Below the pieces are notes generated by a model. It was not told where the DNA came from and did not search any database. It was given only the letters and a program-made list of their open reading frames with translations. The position numbers and the translations under genes are program-made. This document shows positions 36,266-44,129 of a DNA stretch of 64,000 nucleotides, one piece after another. The stretch is from Falsiroseomonas frigidaquae (GTDB lineage Bacteria > Pseudomonadota > Alphaproteobacteria > Acetobacterales > Acetobacteraceae): the NCBI RefSeq assembly GCF_012163145.1, contig NZ_JAAVTX010000006.1, positions 496,001-560,000 of the forward strand. Direction: 5' to 3'. Position 1 is the first letter of the stretch, and each line of letters opens with the position of its first letter.

Positions 36266-37171
36266 TCAGTGGCGCCCGCGCAGCACGGCGCGGGCAATGA
36301 TGTTGATTGCAAGGACGCCGAGCGTGACCAGCAGGGCGCCGGACCAGGCGATCCGGATCAGGTCCGGGAAGCCGGAATTGGCCTGCTGGTAGATGGCGAT
36401 CGGCAGGCTGGCCATGGCGCTCGACAGGTCGAGGCTGGTGACATTGTTGCCGAAGCTGGTCAGCAGCAGCGGCGCCGTCTCGCCGGCGATGCGGGCCACC
36501 GCCAGCAGGATGCCGGTGAGGATGCCCGAGGCCGCGGCCTTGTAGCAGACCAGCGTGATCATCTTCCACTTCGGCGCGCCGAGGCCGATCACTGCCTCGC
36601 GCAGCGTATTCGGGATCAGCTGCAGCATGTCCTCCGTGGTGCGGACCACCACGGGGATCACGATGATGGCGAGCGCCAGGGCGCCGGCGATGCCGGAGAA
36701 GCCGCCCATCGGCAGCACCACCAGCTGGTAGATGAACAGGCCGATCAGGATGGACGGCGCCGAGAGCAGCACGTCCGAGACGAAGCGCACGGCATTCCCG
36801 AAGGCGGAGCCGCGGGCATATTCGGCCAGGTAGGTGCCGACCAGCAGGCCGATCGGCGTGCCGATGACGGTGCCGATGGCGGTCTGGATCAGGCTGCCGA
36901 TGATGGCGTGCCGCAGCCCGCCCGCCTGCGCCGTGTCCTCGCCGTAGCTGGTCGGCTTGAACTCAGTGAGCAGCGTGTTCAGACTCAGCGATTCCAGGCC
37001 ACGCCAAAGCAGCGTGCCCATGATCGAGGCGAGGAAGAACAGGCCGGCGACAGTCGCCGCCAGGCAGAGCCATTTCACGGCGGAGTCGACGAACTTCCGG
37101 CGACGCCCGAGCGAACGCGCGGCACTTTCGTTGCGTGCCTTGGAAAGCGGGGACAGGGTTGTCGTGCTCAT
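36266..37171 (-). CDS. pstA: Phosphate ABC transporter permease PstA
   Basis: A 301-residue inner-membrane permease with about six helices. The cytoplasmic EAA-type loop is seen in NTLREAVIGLGAPKWKMITLV. FVSDVLLSAPSILIGLFIYQL and GIAGALALAIIVIPVVVRTTEDMLQLIP are PstA blocks. The start ATG lies four bases after the pstC stop codon. An N-terminal charged extension (LGRRRKFVDSAVKW) precedes the first helix. Confidence 0.96.
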   Translation of the reverse strand: MSTTTLSPLSKARNESAARSLGRRRKFVDSAVKWLCLAATVAGLFFLASIMGTLLWRGLESLSLNTLLTEFKPTSYGEDTAQAGGLRHAIIGSLIQTAIGTVIGTPIGLLVGTYLAEYARGSAFGNAVRFVSDVLLSAPSILIGLFIYQLVVLPMGGFSGIAGALALAIIVIPVVVRTTEDMLQLIPNTLREAVIGLGAPKWKMITLVCYKAAASGILTGILLAVARIAGETAPLLLTSFGNNVTSLDLSSAMASLPIAIYQQANSGFPDLIRIAWSGALLVTLGVLAINIIARAVLRGRH

Positions 37172-37175
37172 GGGA

Positions 37176-38183
37176 TCAGGCCTTCAGCCGGGACCGCAGC
37201 AGCCAGCGGGAGGCCGCCAGCACCAGGAAGGAGATCACGAACAGCAGGAAGCCGAGCGCGAACAGCGCCGACTGCTTCATGCTGCCCGAAAGGCTCTCCG
37301 GAAACTCCATCGCGATGACGGAGGCGATGGTGGTGGATGGGTCGAAGATGCTCTGCGGCATGCGGTTGGCGTTGCCGATCACGAAGGTCACCGCCATGGT
37401 CTCGCCCAGCGCGCGGCCCAGGCCGAGCATGATGCCACCGACCACCGAGATCCGCGTGTAGGGCAGCACCACCCCCTTCACCACTTCCCAGCGCGTGGCA
37501 CCGAGGCCATAGGCGCTTTCCTTGTACACCGGCGGCACCTGCAGGAAGACGTCGCGCATGGTGGCGGCGATGAAGGGCAGGATCATGATGGCCAGCACCA
37601 GCGCCGCGGTGAACAGCGAGGTGCCCGCGAAGGACCGGCTTTCGAAGATGAAGCCGATCAGCGGGATGGAGGTCAGATAATCCCCCAGCGCCAGCTGGAT
37701 GTAGATCTGCACGAAGGGCACCACCACGAACAGGCCCCACATGCCGTAGATGATGGAAGGCACCGCCGCCAGCAGCTCGATCGCCGTCCCCACCGGCCGA
37801 CGCAGCCATTCCGGCGCGAGTTCGGTCAGGAAGAAGGAGATGCCGAAGGCGACCGGCACGGCGAAGATGATGGCCAGCACGGCGCTGACCACGGTGCCGA
37901 AGATGGAGACCAGCGCACCGTATTCCTCGCGGTGGTCCTCCACCGGATTCCACGCGTCGCTGGTGAGGAAGGCGAGGCCGTAATGCGTGAAGGCGGGCAA
38001 TCCGCCGATCAGCAGCGTCAGGATGATGCCGCCGAGGGTCAGCAGCACCAGCACGCCGGCGCCGCGGCAGAGCCCTTCGAACAGCTTGTCACCGAAGCTG
38101 CCGGTCCGCCGTCGGACACCGCCGGCTGGAATGGCCGATGCATCGGCCGTTATGGTCTGCTGCAAGGCGGGATGTCCCGGCAA
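37176..38183 (-). CDS. pstC: Phosphate ABC transporter permease PstC
   Basis: A 335-residue inner-membrane permease, partner of PstA. The EAA loop is KESAYGLGATRWEVVKGVVLP and the helix block AVPSIIYGMWGLFVVVPF is family-typical. The first helix starts after about 35 polar residues. No ATG lies near the expected N-terminus, so the start must be TTG at 38183 or TTG at 38165. Neither has a strong SD, which fits lower expression than pstS. A large hairpin separates it from pstS. Confidence 0.92.
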   Translation of the reverse strand: MPGHPALQQTITADASAIPAGGVRRRTGSFGDKLFEGLCRGAGVLVLLTLGGIILTLLIGGLPAFTHYGLAFLTSDAWNPVEDHREEYGALVSIFGTVVSAVLAIIFAVPVAFGISFFLTELAPEWLRRPVGTAIELLAAVPSIIYGMWGLFVVVPFVQIYIQLALGDYLTSIPLIGFIFESRSFAGTSLFTAALVLAIMILPFIAATMRDVFLQVPPVYKESAYGLGATRWEVVKGVVLPYTRISVVGGIMLGLGRALGETMAVTFVIGNANRMPQSIFDPSTTIASVIAMEFPESLSGSMKQSALFALGFLLFVISFLVLAASRWLLRSRLKA

Positions 38184-38211
38184 GGAAGGTTGTCAACCAG
38201 ACAAGCAACCA

Positions 38212-38238
38212 GGGCCGGACGCAACACGCGTCCGGCCC
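38212..38238 (-). terminator. Stem-loop between pstS and pstC
   Basis: A perfect 11-bp stem (GGGCCGGACGC / GCGTCCGGCCC) with a 5-base loop lies just after the pstS stop. No T-run follows, so it is more likely a partial terminator or an mRNA 3'-end stabiliser that raises PstS over the permease subunits. Confidence 0.6.
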
Positions 38239-38259
38239 CGGCCCGTCACTCTAGTCCGT

Positions 38260-39324
38260 TCAGCCGACCGGCCACAGCGCCTGGCCGTTCGGACCCTTCA
38301 CATTGGCCGCCCAGGCAGCGCGAATGGCGTCATGCGCGCTGGTCGGCAGCGGGATGTATTCCAGGCGCGTCGCGGCCTCGGCACCGTTCTTGAAGGCCCA
38401 GTCGAAGAAGCGCATGGCGTTCTGGCTGCCCGCGACCTTGTCCGCCGGCGGGTCCATCGGCAGCAGGATGTAGGTGGGGGAGGTGATCGGCCACACATCG
38501 GCGCCGCTGATGTCGATGGTGTCGGCCTGGAAGTTCGGCACGTTCCAGTTCGCGTTCGCCGCGGTCGCGTTGAACGCCGGCGGCTGCGCCTTGACGAAGT
38601 TGCCGGACTTGTTGCGGATCTGCGTCGTCGGCATGCGGTTCACCACCGCATAGGCGTTCTCGATGTAGCCGATGGTGCCGGGGCTGTTGCGGATGATGTT
38701 GGACACACCCTCATTGCCACGCGCGCCGTTGCCAACCGGCCAGCGGACGGAGGTGCCGGCACCCGGGCCGTTCTTCCACTCCTCGCTGACGCGGGACAGG
38801 TAGGTCGTCCACACCCAGGTCGTGCCCGAGCCATCGGCGCGGTAGGCCACGCTCAGCGGCATGTTCGGGATCGCCACGTCGCGGTTCAGCTCGACGATCT
38901 TCGGGTCGCGCCAGCGGGTGATCTTGCCCAGGAAGATCTCGGCAATGACTTCCGGCGTCAGCTTCAGCGCCTGGTCGGCAACGCCCGGCAGGTTGGCGGA
39001 CAGCACCACGGAACCCATCACGGTCGGGAACTGCAGCAGCTTGCGCTCGGTGAGCTGTTCCTGCGTCAGCGGCGCGTCGGAGGCGCCGAAATCGACGGTG
39101 CGCGCCGTGATCTGGTTGATGCCGCCGCCGGAGCCGATCGATTGGTAGTTGAGCTGCACGACGCCGGCGTCACGCGCCTGGGCCGACCAACGCTCGTAAA
39201 GGGGGCGGGGGAACGTCGCGCCGGCGCCGGTCACGGTCGCCACCTGGGCCATCGCGCCGCGGGCGTTGAGGAGCCCGGCTCCGAGCGCCGCGCCGGTGCC
39301 GAGCAGAAGGGTGCGCCTGTTCAC
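38260..39324 (-). CDS. pstS: Phosphate-binding protein PstS
   Basis: A 354-residue periplasmic binding protein. The signal peptide has a twin-arginine-like start (NRRTLLLGTGAALGAG), with cleavage after AMA near residue 26. Phosphate-site motifs are GAGATFPRPLY, IGSGGGINQI, DFGASDAPL and RADGSGTTWV. The start is GTG at 39324 with GGAGAG upstream; the longer open frame before it is not conserved. It is the first gene of the pst operon and is preceded by a Pho-box-like repeat. Confidence 0.95.
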   Translation of the reverse strand: MNRRTLLLGTGAALGAGLLNARGAMAQVATVTGAGATFPRPLYERWSAQARDAGVVQLNYQSIGSGGGINQITARTVDFGASDAPLTQEQLTERKLLQFPTVMGSVVLSANLPGVADQALKLTPEVIAEIFLGKITRWRDPKIVELNRDVAIPNMPLSVAYRADGSGTTWVWTTYLSRVSEEWKNGPGAGTSVRWPVGNGARGNEGVSNIIRNSPGTIGYIENAYAVVNRMPTTQIRNKSGNFVKAQPPAFNATAANANWNVPNFQADTIDISGADVWPITSPTYILLPMDPPADKVAGSQNAMRFFDWAFKNGAEAATRLEYIPLPTSAHDAIRAAWAANVKGPNGQALWPVG

Positions 39325-39423
39325 TGTGTCTCTCTCCGGTCCTGTTCGAAACGGGCTGCCTAAAGCGGGCAACGCCGTTGGGCGCCTTCTAGGCAGGTCC
39401 GGCGACCAGACGATTGCAGTTCG

Positions 39424-39441
39424 ATGAAGCTTCGATGACAA
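39424..39441 (-). promoter_or_regulatory. Candidate Pho box upstream of pstS
   Basis: On the minus strand the site reads TTGTCAT-CGAA-GCTTCAT, two 7-base half-sites 11 bases apart, close to the Pho-box pattern CTGTCAT-N4-CTGTCAT. The longer direct repeat is GTCATCGAAG / TTCATCGAAC. It lies about 100 bases before the pstS GTG, and PhoB is encoded in the same operon. Confidence 0.6.
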
Positions 39442-39477
39442 CGACCTCCACAACCATGGCGTGTTGTCGGTTCTTCC

Positions 39478-39903
39478 TCACGCGATCCGGAGCACCAGGC
39501 TGGTGCGGTTCCAGCCATCGGGGTCGGATTGGTAGGCGAGTTCGGCACTCATCCGCCGCACCAGCGCCAGTCCAAGGCCGCCCACCCGGTCATCCTCCAG
39601 GGTTGGCGGCGCCGCCTGCGGCGCTGCGATCGGGTCGAAGGGCGCGGCCGCATCCATCAGCACCAGGCGCAGCCCGCCCGCTTCCCGGGCGCATTCCAGC
39701 CGGGCCGCCGGCGGCGCGGCGCCGGGCGGCAGGCCGGGCCAGCTGGCGTGCTCGACCAGATTCGCCACCAGTTCTTCGATCACCAGGCGCAGCCGAAGGG
39801 CGGCCTGGGGCGGCACCCCCTCCCCCTCCGCCCAGGCTTCGGCCGCATCCTGCGCGGCTTCCAGCCCGGCAAGCGAGATCGGCACCTGCAGCCGCAGGGT
39901 CAT
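39478..39903 (-). CDS. Anti-sigma-factor-like serine kinase (RsbW/SpoIIAB type ATPase)
   Basis: A 141-residue stand-alone GHKL ATPase domain. The N box is LRLVIEELVANLVEHA (about 38-53) and the G1/G2 part is DDRVGGLGLALVRRM. Proteins of this type bind sigma factors and phosphorylate STAS partners on Ser. It overlaps the STAS gene by 4 bases (ATGA), so the two form a partner-switching pair. No sigma factor or PP2C phosphatase gene is adjacent, so the output is unknown. Confidence 0.8.
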   Translation of the reverse strand: MTLRLQVPISLAGLEAAQDAAEAWAEGEGVPPQAALRLRLVIEELVANLVEHASWPGLPPGAAPPAARLECAREAGGLRLVLMDAAAPFDPIAAPQAAPPTLEDDRVGGLGLALVRRMSAELAYQSDPDGWNRTSLVLRIA

Positions 39904-40241
39904 CCCGGCAGGCGGGCCATCGCCTCGGCTTCGGTTCCAACCAGCGGCAGCATCTGGTCCAGCGCCATCGCCTCCAGCACCTCCGCCACCATCGGCTGGG
40001 CGCCGAACAGCACCACCGTGCCGCCGCGCCGCGACACCACGCGGGCCGAGGACAGCAGCAGGCGGATGCCGAGCGAGGACAGGAACTCCAGTTCCGTCAG
40101 GTCGATCAGCGCATTGCGGCCGGAGGCGGCGACCGCCGCGGTGAAGGGTGTTTCCACCTGCCCCACCGTGGTGGCGTCCAGCCGCCCCACGAGAAGCACC
40201 TTGTTGGCCGTGGAGCTGATCTCAACCACTTCAAAGCGCAC
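39900..40241 (-). CDS. STAS domain anti-sigma factor antagonist
   Basis: A 113-residue single STAS domain. The phosphorylatable Ser is in the motif LEFLSSLGIRLLLSSAR, and ALIDLTELEF and GTVVLFGAQPMVAEVL are typical strands. It is expected to be switched by the serine kinase encoded just downstream. The GTG at 40241 was chosen because GGAG lies eight bases upstream; a longer frame to 40289 adds only an Arg/Pro-rich segment. The pair sits between pstS and an autotransporter gene. Confidence 0.83.
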   Translation of the reverse strand: MRFEVVEISSTANKVLLVGRLDATTVGQVETPFTAAVAASGRNALIDLTELEFLSSLGIRLLLSSARVVSRRGGTVVLFGAQPMVAEVLEAMALDQMLPLVGTEAEAMARLPG

Positions 40242-40336
40242 TGACGGTCTCCGTGAATCGGGGCGCGGTTGTCTAGACCGGCGCCCCACCCTCGCGGCGT
40301 GACAGTTTTCTGACCGTCGGTCCAGCAGACTGCGGC

Positions 40337-43084
40337 CTACCAGACCCAGCGCAGGCCGAGGGTCAGCACATGCTCCGTGCCGCCGCTCGACCGCAGCAGG
40401 TCGTAATCCGCCACCACGGCGAAGCGGTCGCCGCGATAGGCGGTGGCGCCGATGCCGGCGGTCAGCGCGTCCTGACCGGTGCGGGCCGATTCCACGCTGA
40501 AGGCGGCGCCGCCCAGCCGATGCGTGCTGCGGCCGAGGCCGTCCTGCAGTTCCCGCGCATAGCCGATGCGGGCCTCGGGCCGCAGCCGGAAGCCTTCGCC
40601 GAGGCTGAGAGTGCGGGCGGCGCTGACGCCGATGCCGGCGCGCAGCGCATCCGCAGTACGGCCATCGACCGTCAGGTTCAGCGATTCGGCGCCCGATTCG
40701 GTGAAGCCGCCCCGGGCGATGCGGTCCCAGCGCAGGAAGGCGCGCGGTTCCAGATCCACCCCCTCCAGCCGCGTGGTGACGCCGAAGCCGGCCTCCGCCG
40801 TGACATCCGTGCCGTCGCTGTCGCCCTGGGCGCGGCGGGACAGGGTGCCGAAGGCGATGTCGCGGCGGCTGTCATAGCGGCTGAGCCCGGTGCCGAGCGT
40901 GGCATCGATGAAGGGTTTCACCGTCGCATCCGTGGGCGGCGCATACACGCCATAGAGGCTGGCCTGGTAGCTATCCAGCCGCACCTCCCCGGTGCCGCCA
41001 TCGCCATCGACCGTGCCGCGCAGGAAGCCCAGCGCGACGCCGCCGGTCAGGCCCGGGGCGAAGCTGCGATCGGCACCGACCAGCGCGCCACCGGATTGCC
41101 GCGAATAGCCCGCCGCGGCGCCGTCGCCATCCGTGCTGCCCCAGCTTCCGAGCGCCCGGCCCCAGACGGACCAGCCGGCGAATTGGCCATCCGCGCCATC
41201 GGCGCCGTCGCCCCGGCCGAAGCCGGCATCCCAATCGGGCGTCGGACCGGCGCCCGGCATAGCGCTCATCTGCACGGTGCGCGCGCTGTCGAGCGCGATG
41301 CGCGGCGCCAGCGAGCCCTGCGCGGTGACCAGCGCCGGGTCGCCGGCGCGGATCGCCGCCATGCGCTGGGCGGTGCCGGCGCCGAGGATGCGCCGATGCG
41401 CCAGCGAGGCGGCCAGCGCATCCGCATGCAGGGTGCCGGAAAGCTGGTCCAGCGCCGGGGCGATGCCGGCGGCGGGCAGCGCATACAGCGCGCCGAAGGT
41501 GGTCGCCGCATCGCCTTCCATCCGCAGGCCCGCCGCCGGGCGGATCGCGTCCAGCGCGCCACCGACCGCCGTCTGGTTGCCGCGCTGGTCGATGCCGAGC
41601 GGCGCGAGAGCCGCGTAGCTGGCCGGCGTGGTCACCAGGTCCAGCGTGCCGGCGCCGTACAGCGCATCGAGGCGCGCGCCGCTGGGCAGGCCCTCGGTTG
41701 GCTGGGTCAGGCCGGCGAAGCTGCCGAGCAGCCCGCCCTCGGCCTGGATCACCCGGAAGGCCTGGCCGAGCACCGGGGTGAAGTCGTTGTTGGCGGAACC
41801 GCTGATGCCGCGCAGCACCGGCTGCAGCGTGCCACCCGCCGTCAGCGTGCCGCCGGCGCCGGTGACCAGGATCTGGTCATGCGACCCGGCGCCGGAGGCG
41901 GTGCCCGGGCCGTCGATTTCCAGCCGCGTGGTGGAACCGGCGCCCAGGCTGACGGGCGCGGTGAAGACCATGCTGCCCGGGGAGCTGCCGGGGGACAGGA
42001 TGCCGTCGATGTTGCCGCCGCCGATGATGCCGCTGCCGGTCAACGTGCCGCCCGCCAGCACCGTCACCGCGCCCTGGAAGATGCCCTGGATCGAGAGCGT
42101 GCCCGATTGCACCTGCGCGCCGCCGGTGTTGCTAGCATTGCCCATCAGCGTCACCACGCCGCCGCCAAGCAGCTGCAACTGGCCGACGCCGCTGAGGTCG
42201 CCCAGCAGGATGACCGGACCCTGGGTGGTGTCGATGCTGCCATTGCCCGATTCGAGGACCACCGGCTGCGACAGGGCCGCGGCGGTGGTCGGCCGGAAGA
42301 CGCCGCCGTTGAAGGTCAGGATGGCGGTCTGGACCGCGGGATCGCTCTCCGTGAAGAAGGCCTGGGTGCCGTCGATAACCTGCCCGCCGGAAAGCCCGCC
42401 CAGCGGCACCAGCGCGTAGCGGATGACGCCACCGCCCCACATCGCATCGCCGCTGGCCGCCCCGTAGAAGGCGACCGTGGTGAAGGTGGCCGCGTCGTCG
42501 ATCGCGGCGACGAAGGTCATCGCCTGGCTATAGGTCGCCGTGCCGGGGTTGTCGGTACCGGTGGCGGCACTGCCGACCAGGATCGGCGCGCCGCCGTCGA
42601 AGGAGATGTAGAGCGCGCTCGGGAAGCAACAGGTCGCCCAGCCTTCCAGGTCAAGCGCGAAGGCGTTCACCGGCGTGTCGAAGGTGAAGACCAGGCCGCT
42701 GCCCGCCGAGTCGGTGGAGGCCGCGGTCATGCGGATGCCGTCGCCGCCCGCGAAGCTGCCGCTCGGCCCCTGGATGGCGGAGAAGGCACTGCTGCTGGTG
42801 GAGCGGCTGCCGGCATTGCCGGAGGTGATGGTGTAGCCCGTGCGTGCCCAGCTCGCGGCGTTGTTGGTCAGGCCGGATAGCAGGTCCATGTTGACCGTGC
42901 CGCCGGCATCGGTCACGCGCTGGTCGAACTCCGCCCGGCCCTCGAAGATGCTGTCGAAGAAGGTCGCGGTTTCCGCCGCCGCCGGGCGCGGCATCGTCGC
43001 GACCAGCGCGAGGGCCGATGCCGAAAGGAGCAGCCCAGCCGCCCCCTTGAAGATGCGGCTGGAGAGGGGGCGGGCTTCGGTCAT
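40337..43084 (-). CDS. Autotransporter with C-terminal beta-barrel
   Basis: A 915-residue type V secreted protein. A signal peptide covers about residues 1-37 (ending PRPAAA). The passenger begins with a roughly 170-residue globular part, then a short beta-helix-like stretch with LSGVGQLQLLGGGVVTLMG, AVTVLAGGTLTGSGII and the linker SPGSSPGSM. The last ~290 residues are the barrel (WGRALGSWGSTDGDGA... LRPEARIGYAREL), ending in the aromatic LGLRWVW. The passenger contains a Cys pair (ATCCF), unusual for autotransporters. Function, for example adhesion, is not determinable. Confidence 0.85.
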   Translation of the reverse strand: MTEARPLSSRIFKGAAGLLLSASALALVATMPRPAAAETATFFDSIFEGRAEFDQRVTDAGGTVNMDLLSGLTNNAASWARTGYTITSGNAGSRSTSSSAFSAIQGPSGSFAGGDGIRMTAASTDSAGSGLVFTFDTPVNAFALDLEGWATCCFPSALYISFDGGAPILVGSAATGTDNPGTATYSQAMTFVAAIDDAATFTTVAFYGAASGDAMWGGGVIRYALVPLGGLSGGQVIDGTQAFFTESDPAVQTAILTFNGGVFRPTTAAALSQPVVLESGNGSIDTTQGPVILLGDLSGVGQLQLLGGGVVTLMGNASNTGGAQVQSGTLSIQGIFQGAVTVLAGGTLTGSGIIGGGNIDGILSPGSSPGSMVFTAPVSLGAGSTTRLEIDGPGTASGAGSHDQILVTGAGGTLTAGGTLQPVLRGISGSANNDFTPVLGQAFRVIQAEGGLLGSFAGLTQPTEGLPSGARLDALYGAGTLDLVTTPASYAALAPLGIDQRGNQTAVGGALDAIRPAAGLRMEGDAATTFGALYALPAAGIAPALDQLSGTLHADALAASLAHRRILGAGTAQRMAAIRAGDPALVTAQGSLAPRIALDSARTVQMSAMPGAGPTPDWDAGFGRGDGADGADGQFAGWSVWGRALGSWGSTDGDGAAAGYSRQSGGALVGADRSFAPGLTGGVALGFLRGTVDGDGGTGEVRLDSYQASLYGVYAPPTDATVKPFIDATLGTGLSRYDSRRDIAFGTLSRRAQGDSDGTDVTAEAGFGVTTRLEGVDLEPRAFLRWDRIARGGFTESGAESLNLTVDGRTADALRAGIGVSAARTLSLGEGFRLRPEARIGYARELQDGLGRSTHRLGGAAFSVESARTGQDALTAGIGATAYRGDRFAVVADYDLLRSSGGTEHVLTLGLRWVW

Positions 43085-43091
43085 TCTCAGG

Positions 43092-43117
43092 CCTTCCTGG
43101 CGATTGCGCCAGGAGGG
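43092..43117 (-). promoter_or_regulatory. Hairpin covering the autotransporter ribosome site
   Basis: On the minus strand an 11-bp stem with one mismatch (loop CAAT) pairs CCCTCCTGGCG with CGCCAGGAAGG. The right arm contains the Shine-Dalgarno AGGAAGG of the gene starting at 43084. The structure could repress translation until it melts or is remodelled. Confidence 0.55.
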
Positions 43118-43212
43118 CGTAGGGCGCCCGCGATGAAGCCGCGGTTAAGGCCCGCAAATCAATTGCGCGTCATGCAGATGACATTCCCGCATGATGCGCG
43201 GGTGCCACAGGA

Positions 43213-44085
43213 TCAGAAGGCCGGGTCGTCCGCGATGCTGTTCCGCAGCACGCCGATGCCCTCCACCTCGACCTCCATCCGCATGCCGGGCGCCAGGAAC
43301 AGCGGCGGCTTGCGGGCGTAGCCGACGCCGGACGGCGTTCCGGTGGCGATCACGTCGCCCGGCTCCAGCGTCATCACCTCGGACAGGATGGCGATGCAGC
43401 GCGCGACCGGGAAGATCATGTCGCCGGTCGTGCTGTCCTGCACCGTCTGGCCGTCGACCCGCGCGGTGATCCGCAGCGGCGCGGCGCCGGGCGGCAGTTC
43501 ATCGGCCGTCACGATCTCCGGCCCGAAGGCGCCGGTGCGGTCGAAGTTCTTGCCCATGGTCCATTGCGTGGACTTGCGCTGGTAGTCGCGCACCGAGCCA
43601 TCGTTGAACAGCGAATAGCCGGCGACATGGTCCAGCGCCTGGGCCTCCGCCACGTTGCGGGCCTGGCGGCCGATGATGATGGCCAGCTCCGCCTCATAAT
43701 CCAGCTTCTCGGAGGCGCCCTTCGGCCGCAGCATCGGCTGGTCGGGGCCGGTCAGGCTGGTCTGCACGCGCAGGAACACCGCCGGGTAGTCGGGGATCGG
43801 GTTGCCGCCTTCCTTGGCATGCAGCGCGTAGTTCAGCCCGATGCACACCACCTTGCCGGGCCGCGCGATCGGCATCGCCAGCGTCAGCCCGGCCAGCGGC
43901 CGATGCGTGGAGGCCGGCGCCGCCTGCGCCGCGGCGCCGAGCCGGGCCAGCGTGTCGCCGCCCGCCTGGAGCAGCGCCAGCGTATCATCCGGGAAGCCGG
44001 ACAGCGCCGCCACGGGCACCACCTGGTCGCCGATCCGCACGCCGGCGGCAACTCGCCCGGCATCCTGGAAGCTCAACAAGCGCAT
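43213..44085 (-). CDS. Fumarylacetoacetate hydrolase family protein
   Basis: A 290-residue FAH-superfamily enzyme, typically a metal-dependent hydrolase, isomerase or decarboxylase in aromatic or sugar-acid breakdown. Motifs are GKVVCIGLNYALHAKEGG, LDYEAELAIIIGRQARN and VAGYSLFNDGSVRD, with the metal-binding acids in the second block. The C-terminal MTLEPGDVIATGTPSGVGY is strongly conserved. It lies just downstream of the TRAP permease gene on the same strand, so a role in using the imported acid is plausible. The exact substrate is unknown. Confidence 0.9.
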   Translation of the reverse strand: MRLLSFQDAGRVAAGVRIGDQVVPVAALSGFPDDTLALLQAGGDTLARLGAAAQAAPASTHRPLAGLTLAMPIARPGKVVCIGLNYALHAKEGGNPIPDYPAVFLRVQTSLTGPDQPMLRPKGASEKLDYEAELAIIIGRQARNVAEAQALDHVAGYSLFNDGSVRDYQRKSTQWTMGKNFDRTGAFGPEIVTADELPPGAAPLRITARVDGQTVQDSTTGDMIFPVARCIAILSEVMTLEPGDVIATGTPSGVGYARKPPLFLAPGMRMEVEVEGIGVLRNSIADDPAF

Positions 44086-44129
44086 GTTCGATTTCCGCTC
44101 GGTCTAGGGTTGAACGCGTTCCGTGAAAC

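Noticed and set aside
40370-42880. 836-codon plus-strand open frame
   Set aside because: Antisense to the autotransporter gene. Composition is Ala/Gly/Arg-rich without motifs.
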